DNA from: Thiocapsa roseopersicina
GTDB taxonomy: Bacteria; Pseudomonadota; Gammaproteobacteria; Chromatiales; Chromatiaceae
Assembly (NCBI RefSeq): GCF_900106925.1
Contig: NZ_FNNZ01000002.1
Coordinates: 291,313 to 355,312, forward strand
Direction: 5' to 3'
Length of the DNA: 64,000 bases
The notes under the pieces are model-generated. The model made no database searches, was not told the DNA's origin, and saw only the letters and a list, made by a program, of their open reading frames with translations. A program made the translations under genes and the position numbers. This document shows positions 1-9,401 of this stretch, one piece after another (positions within the stretch are counted from its first letter, which is position 1; each line of letters starts with the position of its first letter).

Positions 1-509
1 AATCGGTCGACTACTGCGTCAAAAATCGCATCCTGATTTTGGTGGATTGTCGTCCTGGTTTGCTGGAAAGCGGCATCCTTAGAAGCTATGTGCTGAATTG
101 ACCTGTCCAATATTGCGGAGTAGTCTAGCGCATAAACAGCAAAATCCCACTTCAGCTGTGGGTTGTATGACTCAAGAGCGAAGTATAAAGCAACATAAGG
201 GCTCGCGGTGAAGTCCAGTAAGCGGGTCGGTACTCCGTAGTGCTGCATGATCGAGAGCCACGCCAATTTGGAAAAAGGCTGAATGTTTTCATGGTCGTAT
301 AAATGGAACTTCGATTGAAACTCTGTGAGGGAGAACTCCTCAAACTTATTTGCGCTTTCCCCCGACCAATCTTTGCCAATTACACGTTCGAGGGAGGACT
401 CGAGCTTCCACTGCGCGTTGGCATGCCCTCGGTACACATAGTGATTAGGTAAACTGTTGAGGCAGTCTATCAATTCTGCGACAGATTTAACTGTCTGCTC
501 ATTAATCAT
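1..509 (-). CDS. FRG-domain protein, 3' end beyond window
   Basis: An open frame of at least 169 codons runs from ATG at 509 off the left edge. The translation shows the FRG-domain (PF08867) pattern: YRGH at residues 26-29, QHYGVPTRLLD at 89-99, then SPYVALYFALE. The domain's biochemical role is not established; FRG proteins are often found in accessory regions. The start overlaps the stop of the upstream gene by 8 nt (ATGATTAA), so the two genes are probably translationally coupled. The DNA is clearly more AT-rich than the rest of the window, which suggests transfer. The function is unknown, but the domain call is firm. Confidence 0.82.
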   Translation of the reverse strand, partial: MINEQTVKSVAELIDCLNSLPNHYVYRGHANAQWKLESSLERVIGKDWSGESANKFEEFSLTEFQSKFHLYDHENIQPFSKLAWLSIMQHYGVPTRLLDFTASPYVALYFALESYNPQLKWDFAVYALDYSAILDRSIQHIASKDAAFQQTRTTIHQNQDAIFDAVVDR

Positions 510-1335
510 GCCGCACCCGACGATACAAGTTTGTAAGGTCGGAAAGTACAACCTCGGGAACGTGCTCCTCCTCATGGTACCGCTTTTTTATTGGGTCACC
601 CTTGAGGTTTATTGTTATAGGTTTTTGCGTGTCTGTCTTGGCCACTCTCGCTGACGCATCGTTTCCCGTAGCGGCAGTACTCCTCGTCACGGATTCCAAC
701 ACATCTCTGTTCAGGTCGTCGCCGTTTATCTGCGCCTTGCCTTTCTCTCCGTTTGCGGACGACAAATATACAGAAAGTGGTTTCTGGAAATGCTCATCGG
801 CGTCGAAAGGATTCGGACCTCGGAAGCTCGCCGTAAATCGATACACCCGATACGCAGAGTGCAGCGCTCGTATGAAGCCTTCTGGATCTGGAATAGGGCG
901 AATCTCTACAGACAAGCTGTTCTCAGCCACAACGGTTGTGTTGGCGAATAGTTGCTCGATTCGAGAGGCAATTCCTTTCGTTGTGCTGGCTAGGCTCTGT
1001 TTCTTAGCGATGCCCATGAAGCCAGCTTGGGCGTCAAATACGCAGTGTGTGTAAGGGCTTTCCTCTTGGTCTTCTTCGACAAAATCGCCGGTGATTTCGT
1101 TGAACTTTTCGATCGTAGCCTTTTTTGTGCGGCCGACGGCAAAGTAACCGGTATGATCGTTGAAGTACCTCAAATTACCAATGTGCCAGATGTGATTCTT
1201 GCGCAGTTCGGCGGATGGGCGGCTGGATAAAGCTTCAAGGAACGCTTCTTTAGAAGTAATGTCACTCCCAAAAAGGGTCGATTGTTGCGGCCTTATAAAC
1301 TTAGCGCGGAAGAGGCTGTATTCTAGTGAACTCAT
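502..1335 (-). CDS. hypothetical protein, partner of the FRG protein
   Basis: A 277-aa soluble protein with no signal peptide or membrane segment. I do not recognise the family. The N-terminal two thirds looks globular. The C-terminal part is polar and charged (near residues 210-255), perhaps a linker, before a conserved-looking end LTNLYRRV. Its TAA stop lies inside the start of the FRG gene, so the pair forms one transcriptional unit. No strong Shine-Dalgarno precedes ATG 1335. Codon use and base composition are AT-richer than in the flanking core genes, consistent with an acquired two-gene cassette. A defence or stress role is only a guess from the FRG partner. Confidence 0.7.
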   Translation of the reverse strand: MSSLEYSLFRAKFIRPQQSTLFGSDITSKEAFLEALSSRPSAELRKNHIWHIGNLRYFNDHTGYFAVGRTKKATIEKFNEITGDFVEEDQEESPYTHCVFDAQAGFMGIAKKQSLASTTKGIASRIEQLFANTTVVAENSLSVEIRPIPDPEGFIRALHSAYRVYRFTASFRGPNPFDADEHFQKPLSVYLSSANGEKGKAQINGDDLNRDVLESVTRSTAATGNDASARVAKTDTQKPITINLKGDPIKKRYHEEEHVPEVVLSDLTNLYRRVRHD

Positions 1336-1684
1336 AATCCGTTGAGTGCTCTACAGTTGATTAGACAGAGTGTCGGTCAGGTGAGATAGGCAGATTCTGT
1401 CTAGCCGAAGCATGGCCGACTCGCCTAACGTCTCGCAGCGTGTGCAATGGCCATACACGGTATTCTGCGTGGAGACGCTAGCAGATGGTGAACCCGCAGA
1501 CAACACCGACGACAGGCGCCACAGGCTGCCCGCGGACTCAATCTTTGGCATACGGACAGATACGGGCTACGGTCTGCACCCACGCGCTCTGATCGCGAGC
1601 GATCAGTTTAAGCAAATCCGGGGGATTCCAGGGTCATTGGATGTCGCCTTCGGATCAGCCCAAGACCGAACTTTTAGGTCGCGC
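1336..1684. other. intergenic gap between accessory pair and hypF
   Basis: No credible gene is seen here. The frames that cross it (a plus-strand frame from 1412 and a minus-strand frame 1351-1551) are a shadow of hypF and an unsupported short frame. It should contain the promoter of the 502-1335 gene, but I see no convincing -35/-10 pair. Base composition changes from AT-richer on the left to GC-rich on the right, so a junction of acquired DNA may lie here. Confidence 0.5.
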
Positions 1685-4096
1685 TCAGGCACCGGAAATG
1701 CCCCTCAATACACGCGCCGCCGCCGCCGCCGCCTGACCCAACGAGACCCCCCCGTCGTTGGCGGGCACCTGCCGCTGCAACAGCACTCGGAGTCCGGCGA
1801 CCTCAAAACTTCTCGTGACCGATTCGAGCAGCAGTCGGTTCTGGAAGACGCCGCCAGAGAGTGCGACGGTCGAAATCCCGCAACGACTCGTCAGATCAAG
1901 GGCCAGTGCACTGAGCGCCGTCGCGAGTCCGACATGGAAGGCGGCAGCGATTTCCTCGGGCGGACAACCGCGGGAGATGTCCGTGATCAGGGCGCCCCAG
2001 AGCGGCGTCGGATCCAGCACCAGCTCGCCGGCTGGTCCAGTCAATCGGGCGAACGGATAACCCTCGCCGACTCGATCCATAGCGACGGCTGCAAGCGATT
2101 CCAGCGCGATGGCGGCCTGCCCTTCGTAGGTCAGCACCTCGCCGCCGACGCCAAGCGCCGCGGCGACCGCATCGAAGAGCCGCCCGGTCGAACTCGAGAG
2201 CGGTGCGTTGAGGCCGCGCGCGATCAGTGTGCCGAGGATCTCAAGCGGTTTGCCGTCGAGCCGCTCGATCGGCTCGAGCCCGGCGAAGCGCGCGCGCCAA
2301 GCGTCCCAGCCGCCCGCGCTCTCCAGGTGCGCATAGAGGTTGCGCCAGGGCTCCAGGATCGCGCGTATCCCGCCGGGCATGGCCACCGCCTTGAGATGGG
2401 CGACCCGCTCGAAGTCCAGATAGTCCCCGAGCAGAAACTCGCCGCCCCAGAGTGTGCCGTCGCTGCCGTAGCCGAGTCCGTCGAGGAGGATGCCGAGCAC
2501 AGGTCCGGCGTCCAAGGGCCAGCCGTTGTCCGCCAGCGTCGAGGCGAGGTGGGCGTGGTGATGCTGAACGCCGATCAGCGGCAAGCCGTCGCGAGCCGCT
2601 CGGTCGCGCCCGATGAGGCTGGAGCGGTAGTCCGGGTGCAGATCGACGGCAAGCGCCTCGGGGACGACCTGGAAGAGATCGAGATAGAGGGCGAGGGTCC
2701 GCTCGTACTCGCGCGCCGTCTTGGCGTCTTCCAGGTCGCCGAGATGCTGGGAGAGGATCGCCTGGCCGTCGCGGACCAGACAGAAGGTGTTCTTGAGCTC
2801 GCCGCCGAGTGCGAGCAGCGGCGGTGCGGCCTCGAAGCCGGGCGGCAACGGCAAGGGTGTGGGGGCAAAGCCGCGCGCACGCCGGAGCAGGCGCGCCTCT
2901 CCCGCCATCACCCGAACCACCGAGTCGTCGACCCGGTTGAGGATCGCCCGGTCGTGCAGCAGTAGATGATCGGCAAGCTGCCCGAGCCGCCCGAGCGCAT
3001 CGGCGTTGTCGATACACTGAGGCTCCTCGCTCAGATTGCCGCTCGTCATCACCAGGGGCCGATCCCAGTCCGCCAAGAGCAGATGGTGGATCGGGCTGTA
3101 GGGCAGCATGACCCCCAAGGTCGTCTGACCGGGGGCAACATCCGGCGCCAAGGGTCGCGGCCGTTCGCCGTCCCGCTCCGCCCCGCGCGAACCGACCCGA
3201 TCCAAGAGCAGGATCGGCGCAGCCGGACCCGAGAGCAGCGCCGCATCCCGCCCCGTCACCCGACAATAGCCCCGGATCACATCCAGATCGCGCGCCATGA
3301 GTGCAAGCGGCTTGGCATAGCGCCGCTTGCGCCGACGCAGCTCGGCGACCGCATCGGGGTCGGTCGCGTCGCACGCGAGATGGAAGCCGCCGATCCCCTT
3401 GATGGCGAGGATCCGCCCCTCGGCCAGCAGCCGGCTCGCCGCGGCGATGGCATCCTCCGCATCGAGCGCCGTTGGATCCAGGACGCACCCGGCGGCATCC
3501 TGCAGCCAGACCTTGGGGCCGCAGACAGGACAGGCGTTCGGCTGCGCATGGAAGCGTCGGTCCGCGGGATCCTTGTACTCCGCCGCGCAGTCCGGGCACA
3601 TGGGAAAGGCCGCCATGCTGGTCCGCGCACGGTCGTAGGGGATGCCGGCGACGATGCTCAGACGCGGACCGCAGTGGGTGCAGTTGGTGAAGGGATAGCG
3701 ATGGCGCCGGTCGGCGGGATCCCGGATCTCGGCGACACAGGCCGCGCAGGTCGCGGCGTCGGCGACGATCCCGGTGTGCACGGCGGTCGCCGCGCTCTCC
3801 AGGATGACGAAGTCCTGCCGGTGAGCGAGGTCCGCCAGCGCCTGCGGATCGGCGATCGGACACCGCTCGATCGTATCGATCCGGGCCAGCGGCGGGCACT
3901 CCTCGCGCAATCGCGTCAGAAACCCGTTCACGCCGGCATCGTCCCCGGCGATGTTCCCGCACACCCGAATCAGCACACCCTCGCCGTCGTTGCGCACATC
4001 GCCGCGCAGGCCGCAGGCGCGGGCCAGTCGCCAGACGGTGGGGCGAAAGCCCACGCCCTGGACCAGGCCGCGGACCCGAATCGATTCGGCGGTCAC
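1685..4096 (-). CDS. hypF: [NiFe] hydrogenase maturation carbamoyltransferase HypF
   Basis: HypF makes the CN ligands of the NiFe site from carbamoyl phosphate, passing the carbamoyl group to HypE. Domains in order: acylphosphatase (RGLVQGVGFRPTVW), two zinc fingers (CAAC/CTHC and CPDC/CPVC pairs), a YrdC-like ATP domain, and a Kae1-like carbamoyltransferase domain with the metal motif HHHAH. I choose GTG at 4096, giving 803 aa. It starts one base after the TAG stop of the upstream cyclase gene, and an AAGGA lies 15 nt upstream. The longer frame to 4333 only overlaps that gene. No other hyp or hydrogenase structural genes are in the window, so its place at the end of a signalling operon is odd. 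Confidence 0.93.
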   Translation of the reverse strand: MTAESIRVRGLVQGVGFRPTVWRLARACGLRGDVRNDGEGVLIRVCGNIAGDDAGVNGFLTRLREECPPLARIDTIERCPIADPQALADLAHRQDFVILESAATAVHTGIVADAATCAACVAEIRDPADRRHRYPFTNCTHCGPRLSIVAGIPYDRARTSMAAFPMCPDCAAEYKDPADRRFHAQPNACPVCGPKVWLQDAAGCVLDPTALDAEDAIAAASRLLAEGRILAIKGIGGFHLACDATDPDAVAELRRRKRRYAKPLALMARDLDVIRGYCRVTGRDAALLSGPAAPILLLDRVGSRGAERDGERPRPLAPDVAPGQTTLGVMLPYSPIHHLLLADWDRPLVMTSGNLSEEPQCIDNADALGRLGQLADHLLLHDRAILNRVDDSVVRVMAGEARLLRRARGFAPTPLPLPPGFEAAPPLLALGGELKNTFCLVRDGQAILSQHLGDLEDAKTAREYERTLALYLDLFQVVPEALAVDLHPDYRSSLIGRDRAARDGLPLIGVQHHHAHLASTLADNGWPLDAGPVLGILLDGLGYGSDGTLWGGEFLLGDYLDFERVAHLKAVAMPGGIRAILEPWRNLYAHLESAGGWDAWRARFAGLEPIERLDGKPLEILGTLIARGLNAPLSSSTGRLFDAVAAALGVGGEVLTYEGQAAIALESLAAVAMDRVGEGYPFARLTGPAGELVLDPTPLWGALITDISRGCPPEEIAAAFHVGLATALSALALDLTSRCGISTVALSGGVFQNRLLLESVTRSFEVAGLRVLLQRQVPANDGGVSLGQAAAAAARVLRGISGA

Positions 4097-4097
4097 G

Positions 4098-7000
4098 CTA
4101 TTTGAGTCCGATCCTTTCGATCCCGTCCCATGCGGACGCGGCCGAGGGGTCGTGGAGGCGGCCGCAGCGCTCGGCCAACAGCACGGGCAGCGGATCATCC
4201 GGCGCAAGGTCTCGACAGAGCCCGAAGTTCCGCGCGGCTTGATCGTCATGGCCGGCCCGATAGAGACGAAGCCCGTCCGACAAGGCATCCCGGGTTCGCT
4301 GTTTTTGCTCCCGCAGGGGCTCGGGATCCGCATCGAAGACCTCGTAGAGACGCACCGGGGTCTCCCGACCGACCACGGTGACGAGATCGATCTCCCGGAT
4401 CAGATAACGCTCCGGGTCGTCGAGCGACGCGTAGGTGTTGCCCCCGATCAGCAGCCCAAGCCCGTAATGTTTGGTCAGTCCCTCGATCCGGGCCGCGAGA
4501 TTGACGGTATCCCCGACCACACCGCATTTGAGCCGGTTGGCTGCGCCGATGGTGCCGAAGATCATCTCCCCGGTCGCAATGCCCACGCCGATGCGGATCG
4601 GTGACTGACCTTGCCGCTCGCGGGTTCGCGCCCAGTCGCCGAGACTGCGCAGCATGGCGATGCCGGCGCTTACCGACGCATCGGCGCCGCGATCGAACAC
4701 CGCCATGATGGCGTCGCCGACATAGTTGTCGATGAATCCGCCTTCGGCCAGCACCGCCGGCTCCATTCGGGAGAGATAGGTGTTGATGAAGTGGATCGCG
4801 TCCACCGGCGCCATGCCCTCGACGAGCGAAGTGAAGCCGCGGATATCCGAGAAGAGGATGGATGCCTTGGTCAGAACGTGGTCGCCGAGCTTGATGTCGC
4901 CGATGGACGGACGGCCCAGGGTTTCGAGGAACTGATGAGGCACGAAGCGGGCGTGTGCGAAGGTCAGCTCGGCCTGGCGCTCCAGCGAGCTCCGCAGCGA
5001 GTCGTAGAGACGGGCGTTCTCGATGGAGACGGCGGCTTGTGCCCCCAAGGTCTCGACCGTGATGCACCGATCCGCCGAGAAGGCCCCGCGCACGCCGGCA
5101 TTCTCCAGATAGACCATCCCGACGACGTCGCCCTTGGACAAGAGCGGCACACAGAGAATCGACAAGGCCGGGTGCGCCCGGATGTGCGGATCGGACCGGA
5201 AGGTGAGATCGACGCAGGCGTCGTCCATCACGACACGCTCCCGCGCGCGCCGGACAAAGCTCACCAAACCGGTCGGAAGCCCGTGAAGCTCTATGGCCGA
5301 GCCGTCGGCCAGAACCCGCACCTCGCCCTTGGCATCGCCCTCGGCCGCCACCTGCAACCGGTTGTCGACATCGAGCAGCAGAACGCCGCGGGTCGCACCG
5401 GCATTGATCACCATGGCGCGCATGACCTCGGTCACCACGTCCTTGAGCGAGACCTTGCGGGCCAGTGCCGCAGCGGCCCGGATCAGGGTTGCGCTGTCGA
5501 CGATCTGTCCATGGCTGCTGCTGCTCGAGCGGGTCTCCGAGGGGTCCGCCACCCGGCTCGTCCGCGGCTGCACCAGATCGCCGTAGCGCTCGGCCAGGAC
5601 CTGCGACCAAGCGCTCGCGCCCCAGACCTCGAAGGCATCGACGGCCTCCGCGAGATAGCCGGCCGCCGCCGTGTCAGCGCCGCGCTTGAGATAGAAACGC
5701 GCCGCTCGCTCCAGGAAGAGGCCGACGTCATGCAGAGCGCCGGCCCGGCGGGCGGCCGCCACGGCGGCGTCGAAGCCCCCGATGGCCCGGCTCGACCGAC
5801 CGCCGGCCGCAGCCAGCTCGGCCCGCAACAGAGCCGCTCGATGGGCGAAGTTGTCGGGAGCATGGCGGGCCCAACGCTCCAGCCGTCGCGTGAGCCGCCA
5901 CGCCCGGTTACGCCGCAAGACCGAGGTCGCAGCGCCGTCGACCGCATGCAGCTCGATTAGCGCCAGGGCCTCGTAGAACTGGTAGAAGGGCTCGTAGGCC
6001 ATGGAAACGATGCCGTTCAGATTCGCCTCCATGCCCCGAGCGCGCGCGAGCACCTCGCGGAAATCGTCGCGCATCAGGGCATCGAGCATCCGGTACTTAT
6101 GGAAATAGGCAAGCGAGGTCGCGTCGCGCTGCTCGGTCCAGACCGCAAAACTCTCGTCTTCGCTCTCGCGCTCGCCCTCGCCCGCGTGGACCGCATCCGC
6201 CAGACCCCGCATGCGCGCGATGCTGAAGCCGGCCATGCGCATGATGCGTCTGGTCTTTTCATGCCGGGCATCGCCCTCAGCGGCCTGATGACTCTCGAGA
6301 TAATCCGACACCTTCGCCAGCGGCAGCCCGCCCATGAAGGCGTAGGAGGCATGTCCGTAGTGATGGTAGCCGTGATGCTCCAGGTCACCCGCGCTGATCG
6401 CTTTCTCGGCCCCTTCCAGGAAGATCGGCAGGGTCTCGACCAAGGGGGCGGACCAGTGCTGAATGAAGCCGGCATAGACCATGAGAATGCGGCCTTCGAG
6501 ATCCCGGGCATCCAGATCGACGGCGAGCTGCCGTGCCAGATCGCCGTAGGCCAGACCGCGCACCGGATCCGCCAAGACGGCGCAATGCAGCATGCCGTAG
6601 AGGACGTAGGCGTAGGCGGACTCGGCCGCATTGCCGTAGCGAACCGACATCTGGACCATGCGCAGCGCGATCAGGGGCAGCAGATTGGGCGCGCTGAAAT
6701 AAGCCGGCGGCGCCAGCAGGACCATGATCTGCATGGCGGCAAGCTTGCGCGGATCCTGCATCCGAGGCCCCTCCGCCAGGTCACGGGTAGTGCGACCGGC
6801 GAGACGCAGCTTGGCGCTCGCAAGCTCCGCCAGGACCCGAAGCAGGTGAACCCGACGCGGCAGCTTCTCGCCGAGCAGCGCCAGTGCGCGCAGGCCCACA
6901 TCCAGTGCCCGGCCGTAGGCCATCCGAGAGGTGTGGAGCAGAACCATCAAGCCGAGCACCCGGACCTGGTCCAGCTCCGGACGACCGCGCCCGAGCAGCC

Positions 7001-9401
7001 CGTCGGCGATTTCCTCGGCGAGGTCGGTGCGGTCCTGCAGATAGGCCGCCTGCGCCTTCTCGAGCGCAATCTCGAAGGCCAAATCGGGCTCGCGCTGCCA
7101 GGCGTCCTCGCCCAACATGGCCTCGGCGACATCCAGATATTGGAGCGCCGCATCGTAGGCGATGGCCGACTTGGTCAGGCGCGCCGACTTTAGGGCCAGA
7201 TCGCGCAGGCGCAAGCGCCCTTGGGGGTCGAGCCGGTGCTGCCCCGCGATCAGATGGTCCGTGATCTCGGTCAGGCGCCCGACGGCGGCCGGATCCGGGA
7301 TCTTCTCGAGCAGCAGGACACCGATGCGGGCGTGGATCTGCTCGCGCAGGTCGTGCGAGAGCAGATCGTGGGCCGCCTGCTGGACCCGGTCGTGCTGGAA
7401 GCGATAACGCTGCAGCAGGCCCTGCTCCAGTGCCTCCTCGTCGGCCCGGAGCAGGATATCGGCCTCGAGCGCCGGGCCGAGCAGCCGCACGATCTCGCTC
7501 GAATCGCGCTCGGCAGCCAGGGCCAGGATCTCGGTCTCGAAGAGATTGCCGTGACAGGCCGCGATCTGGACCATGTCCCGGGTCGGCGCGGGCAGCTCGA
7601 GGATCCGCTCGATGACCAGATCGGCGACGTTGTCGGTGATCTGCTCCAGGTCGACCGCAGCGAGATCCCACTGCCAACGCCCGGTCGCCGCATCGTAGAG
7701 GAGCAGCCGCTTGCGCTGCAGCGCCCGTAGGAACTGCTGCACGAAGAAGGGATTGCCGCCCGTCTTGGCGACCACGCGCGCCGCCAGACCCTCCACCTCG
7801 GCCGTCGGGTGCCCCAAGGCGTCGGCCAAGAGCTCGGACACCGCCGCCTGCCCGAGCGGTCCCACCTCGATGACGGGGGGAAGCCCGAGCTTCTCCTCCA
7901 GCGTCGCGAACAGCCCGGCGACCGGGTGTCCGGCCCCGATCTCGTTGTCTCGATAGGCGGTCAGAATCGTCAGATGACGGATCTCGGGGTCGGTCAGAAG
8001 CAGCTCGATCAGCGAGCGCGAGGCGCTGTCGGACCACTGCAGGTCGTCGATGAAGATCACCAGGGGCGAGTCTGCACGCGCCAAGGCTCCCACGAATCGA
8101 CGAAACACCAACGACATGCGGATCTGGGCCTCGTTCAGACCCAGCTTGGCCACGGGCGGCTGAGGACCGAGCAGTGCCTCGTAGCCCGGCAGGATGTCGA
8201 GCAGCACCCGGGCGTTGGGGCTGAGCGCATCGAGCAGATGGGCGCGCCAGGCATCCACCTGCTCGGTCGTCCCCGCCAGCAGACTGCGCAACAGGGCGTT
8301 GAAGGCCTGGACAAAGGGCGCGTAAGGGCGCGCCCGTTCGGTCTGGTCGAACTTGCCCTGGATGAAGTGACCACCGGCGGCGACGATCGGCGCCACCAGA
8401 CGCTCGACCAGCGCGGACTTGCCGATGCCCGACTGTCCCGCAATGCGCAGCAGGCTGCTGCCGTGCTGGCCCTCGGCTTGGCGGGCCATGAGCCCGGTCA
8501 ACCGCTCGATCATCGCCTCGCGGCCGTAGAGCCGGTCCGGGATCCGCAAGGTGCTGGGCACCGGAGCCACGCCGTCGTCCGGGCGCTCGACGGCATTGAT
8601 GAAGTCCGTCGCCGTCTGGAACCGATCCTCCGGGTTCTTGCGGATCAGCCTCATCACCGCGTCGGACAATGCGGGCGGGATGGCGTCGCACAGATCGCGC
8701 GGTGCCGGCGGGATCTCGGTCAGGTGTCGGTGGATCAGGGTCGCGGGGTCCGGGTCCGCGAAGGGCACCCGCCCGGTCAACAGCTCGTAGAGCAGGATGC
8801 CGAAGGCGTAAAGGTCCGCACGCCAGTCGACCTGACGGTTCATGCGGCCGGACTGCTCAGGCGCCATGTAGGCCAGCGTGCCTTTCGCCGCGAAGGCACC
8901 GGCCGGTTCCTCGGCGAGGTTGGCGGCCCGAATGGCCAGACAGTAGTCGATCAGTCTAACCCTGTTGAAGCCCGCATCGACGATCAGGTTGGACGGCTTG
9001 ATGTCGCGATGGACGATGCCGTGGACTTGGTGGAGGTCGGCCAGGATCCGCGCAAGCTCCACCGCGATGCGCAACACCGTCTCGGGGGGGAGCGGCAGGG
9101 TCGCGATCGAGTCCAGAGAACGATCGCCCGGATCGTCGGACACCAGCATAGGCCCCTGATCGGTTCGGATCAGGGCGCGCGCCACGATTTGACCGGGGTG
9201 GGTCAGTCCACGCGTGATGGCGTACTCGTTCTCAAGGCGTGCGATGGCGTCAGGGGTCCAACGCCGCCCGCTCACCGTCTTGCAGATGACCGCTTGCCCG
9301 TCGGTAAGCCTGCCTTCGTAAACCGTGAAGGTCTGGCCACGGCGAATCGGATCCAGCAATGTCGGTGGAGGCGCCCGTGCGGAGATGGCCGGCTGGATCA
9401 T
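4098..9401 (-). CDS. Ser/Thr kinase-ATPase-GAF-class III nucleotide cyclase
   Basis: A cytoplasmic signalling giant of 1767 aa. Residues about 20-270 form a Hanks-type kinase: Lys41, HRDIKPSN from 131, DYC at 152-154 in place of DFG, and GTLAYMAPE in the activation segment. An AAA/STAND ATPase follows, with Walker A GQSGIGKS at 322-329 and Walker B VIFIDDLQW. A long TPR-like helical region comes next, then a GAF domain around 1330-1480. The class III cyclase spans about 1515-1690, with metal ligands Asp1519 and Asp1563 and the catalytic Asn1634/Arg1638 pair. The usual base-selecting Asp of adenylate cyclases is not obvious (RLKCGVVGD), so cAMP versus cGMP cannot be assigned. Its start overlaps the lipoxygenase stop by ATGA, so the two are coupled. 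Confidence 0.92.
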   Translation of the reverse strand: MIQPAISARAPPPTLLDPIRRGQTFTVYEGRLTDGQAVICKTVSGRRWTPDAIARLENEYAITRGLTHPGQIVARALIRTDQGPMLVSDDPGDRSLDSIATLPLPPETVLRIAVELARILADLHQVHGIVHRDIKPSNLIVDAGFNRVRLIDYCLAIRAANLAEEPAGAFAAKGTLAYMAPEQSGRMNRQVDWRADLYAFGILLYELLTGRVPFADPDPATLIHRHLTEIPPAPRDLCDAIPPALSDAVMRLIRKNPEDRFQTATDFINAVERPDDGVAPVPSTLRIPDRLYGREAMIERLTGLMARQAEGQHGSSLLRIAGQSGIGKSALVERLVAPIVAAGGHFIQGKFDQTERARPYAPFVQAFNALLRSLLAGTTEQVDAWRAHLLDALSPNARVLLDILPGYEALLGPQPPVAKLGLNEAQIRMSLVFRRFVGALARADSPLVIFIDDLQWSDSASRSLIELLLTDPEIRHLTILTAYRDNEIGAGHPVAGLFATLEEKLGLPPVIEVGPLGQAAVSELLADALGHPTAEVEGLAARVVAKTGGNPFFVQQFLRALQRKRLLLYDAATGRWQWDLAAVDLEQITDNVADLVIERILELPAPTRDMVQIAACHGNLFETEILALAAERDSSEIVRLLGPALEADILLRADEEALEQGLLQRYRFQHDRVQQAAHDLLSHDLREQIHARIGVLLLEKIPDPAAVGRLTEITDHLIAGQHRLDPQGRLRLRDLALKSARLTKSAIAYDAALQYLDVAEAMLGEDAWQREPDLAFEIALEKAQAAYLQDRTDLAEEIADGLLGRGRPELDQVRVLGLMVLLHTSRMAYGRALDVGLRALALLGEKLPRRVHLLRVLAELASAKLRLAGRTTRDLAEGPRMQDPRKLAAMQIMVLLAPPAYFSAPNLLPLIALRMVQMSVRYGNAAESAYAYVLYGMLHCAVLADPVRGLAYGDLARQLAVDLDARDLEGRILMVYAGFIQHWSAPLVETLPIFLEGAEKAISAGDLEHHGYHHYGHASYAFMGGLPLAKVSDYLESHQAAEGDARHEKTRRIMRMAGFSIARMRGLADAVHAGEGERESEDESFAVWTEQRDATSLAYFHKYRMLDALMRDDFREVLARARGMEANLNGIVSMAYEPFYQFYEALALIELHAVDGAATSVLRRNRAWRLTRRLERWARHAPDNFAHRAALLRAELAAAGGRSSRAIGGFDAAVAAARRAGALHDVGLFLERAARFYLKRGADTAAAGYLAEAVDAFEVWGASAWSQVLAERYGDLVQPRTSRVADPSETRSSSSSHGQIVDSATLIRAAAALARKVSLKDVVTEVMRAMVINAGATRGVLLLDVDNRLQVAAEGDAKGEVRVLADGSAIELHGLPTGLVSFVRRARERVVMDDACVDLTFRSDPHIRAHPALSILCVPLLSKGDVVGMVYLENAGVRGAFSADRCITVETLGAQAAVSIENARLYDSLRSSLERQAELTFAHARFVPHQFLETLGRPSIGDIKLGDHVLTKASILFSDIRGFTSLVEGMAPVDAIHFINTYLSRMEPAVLAEGGFIDNYVGDAIMAVFDRGADASVSAGIAMLRSLGDWARTRERQGQSPIRIGVGIATGEMIFGTIGAANRLKCGVVGDTVNLAARIEGLTKHYGLGLLIGGNTYASLDDPERYLIREIDLVTVVGRETPVRLYEVFDADPEPLREQKQRTRDALSDGLRLYRAGHDDQAARNFGLCRDLAPDDPLPVLLAERCGRLHDPSAASAWDGIERIGLK

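Noticed and set aside
1412..2965. Plus-strand 517-aa frame opposite hypF
   Set aside because: It is antisense to a clear hypF and has arginine-rich low-information translation typical of GC-rich shadow frames.
4097..4333. N-terminal extension of hypF
   Set aside because: It overlaps the end of the cyclase gene and lacks the acylphosphatase fold. GTG 4096 gives the usual length.
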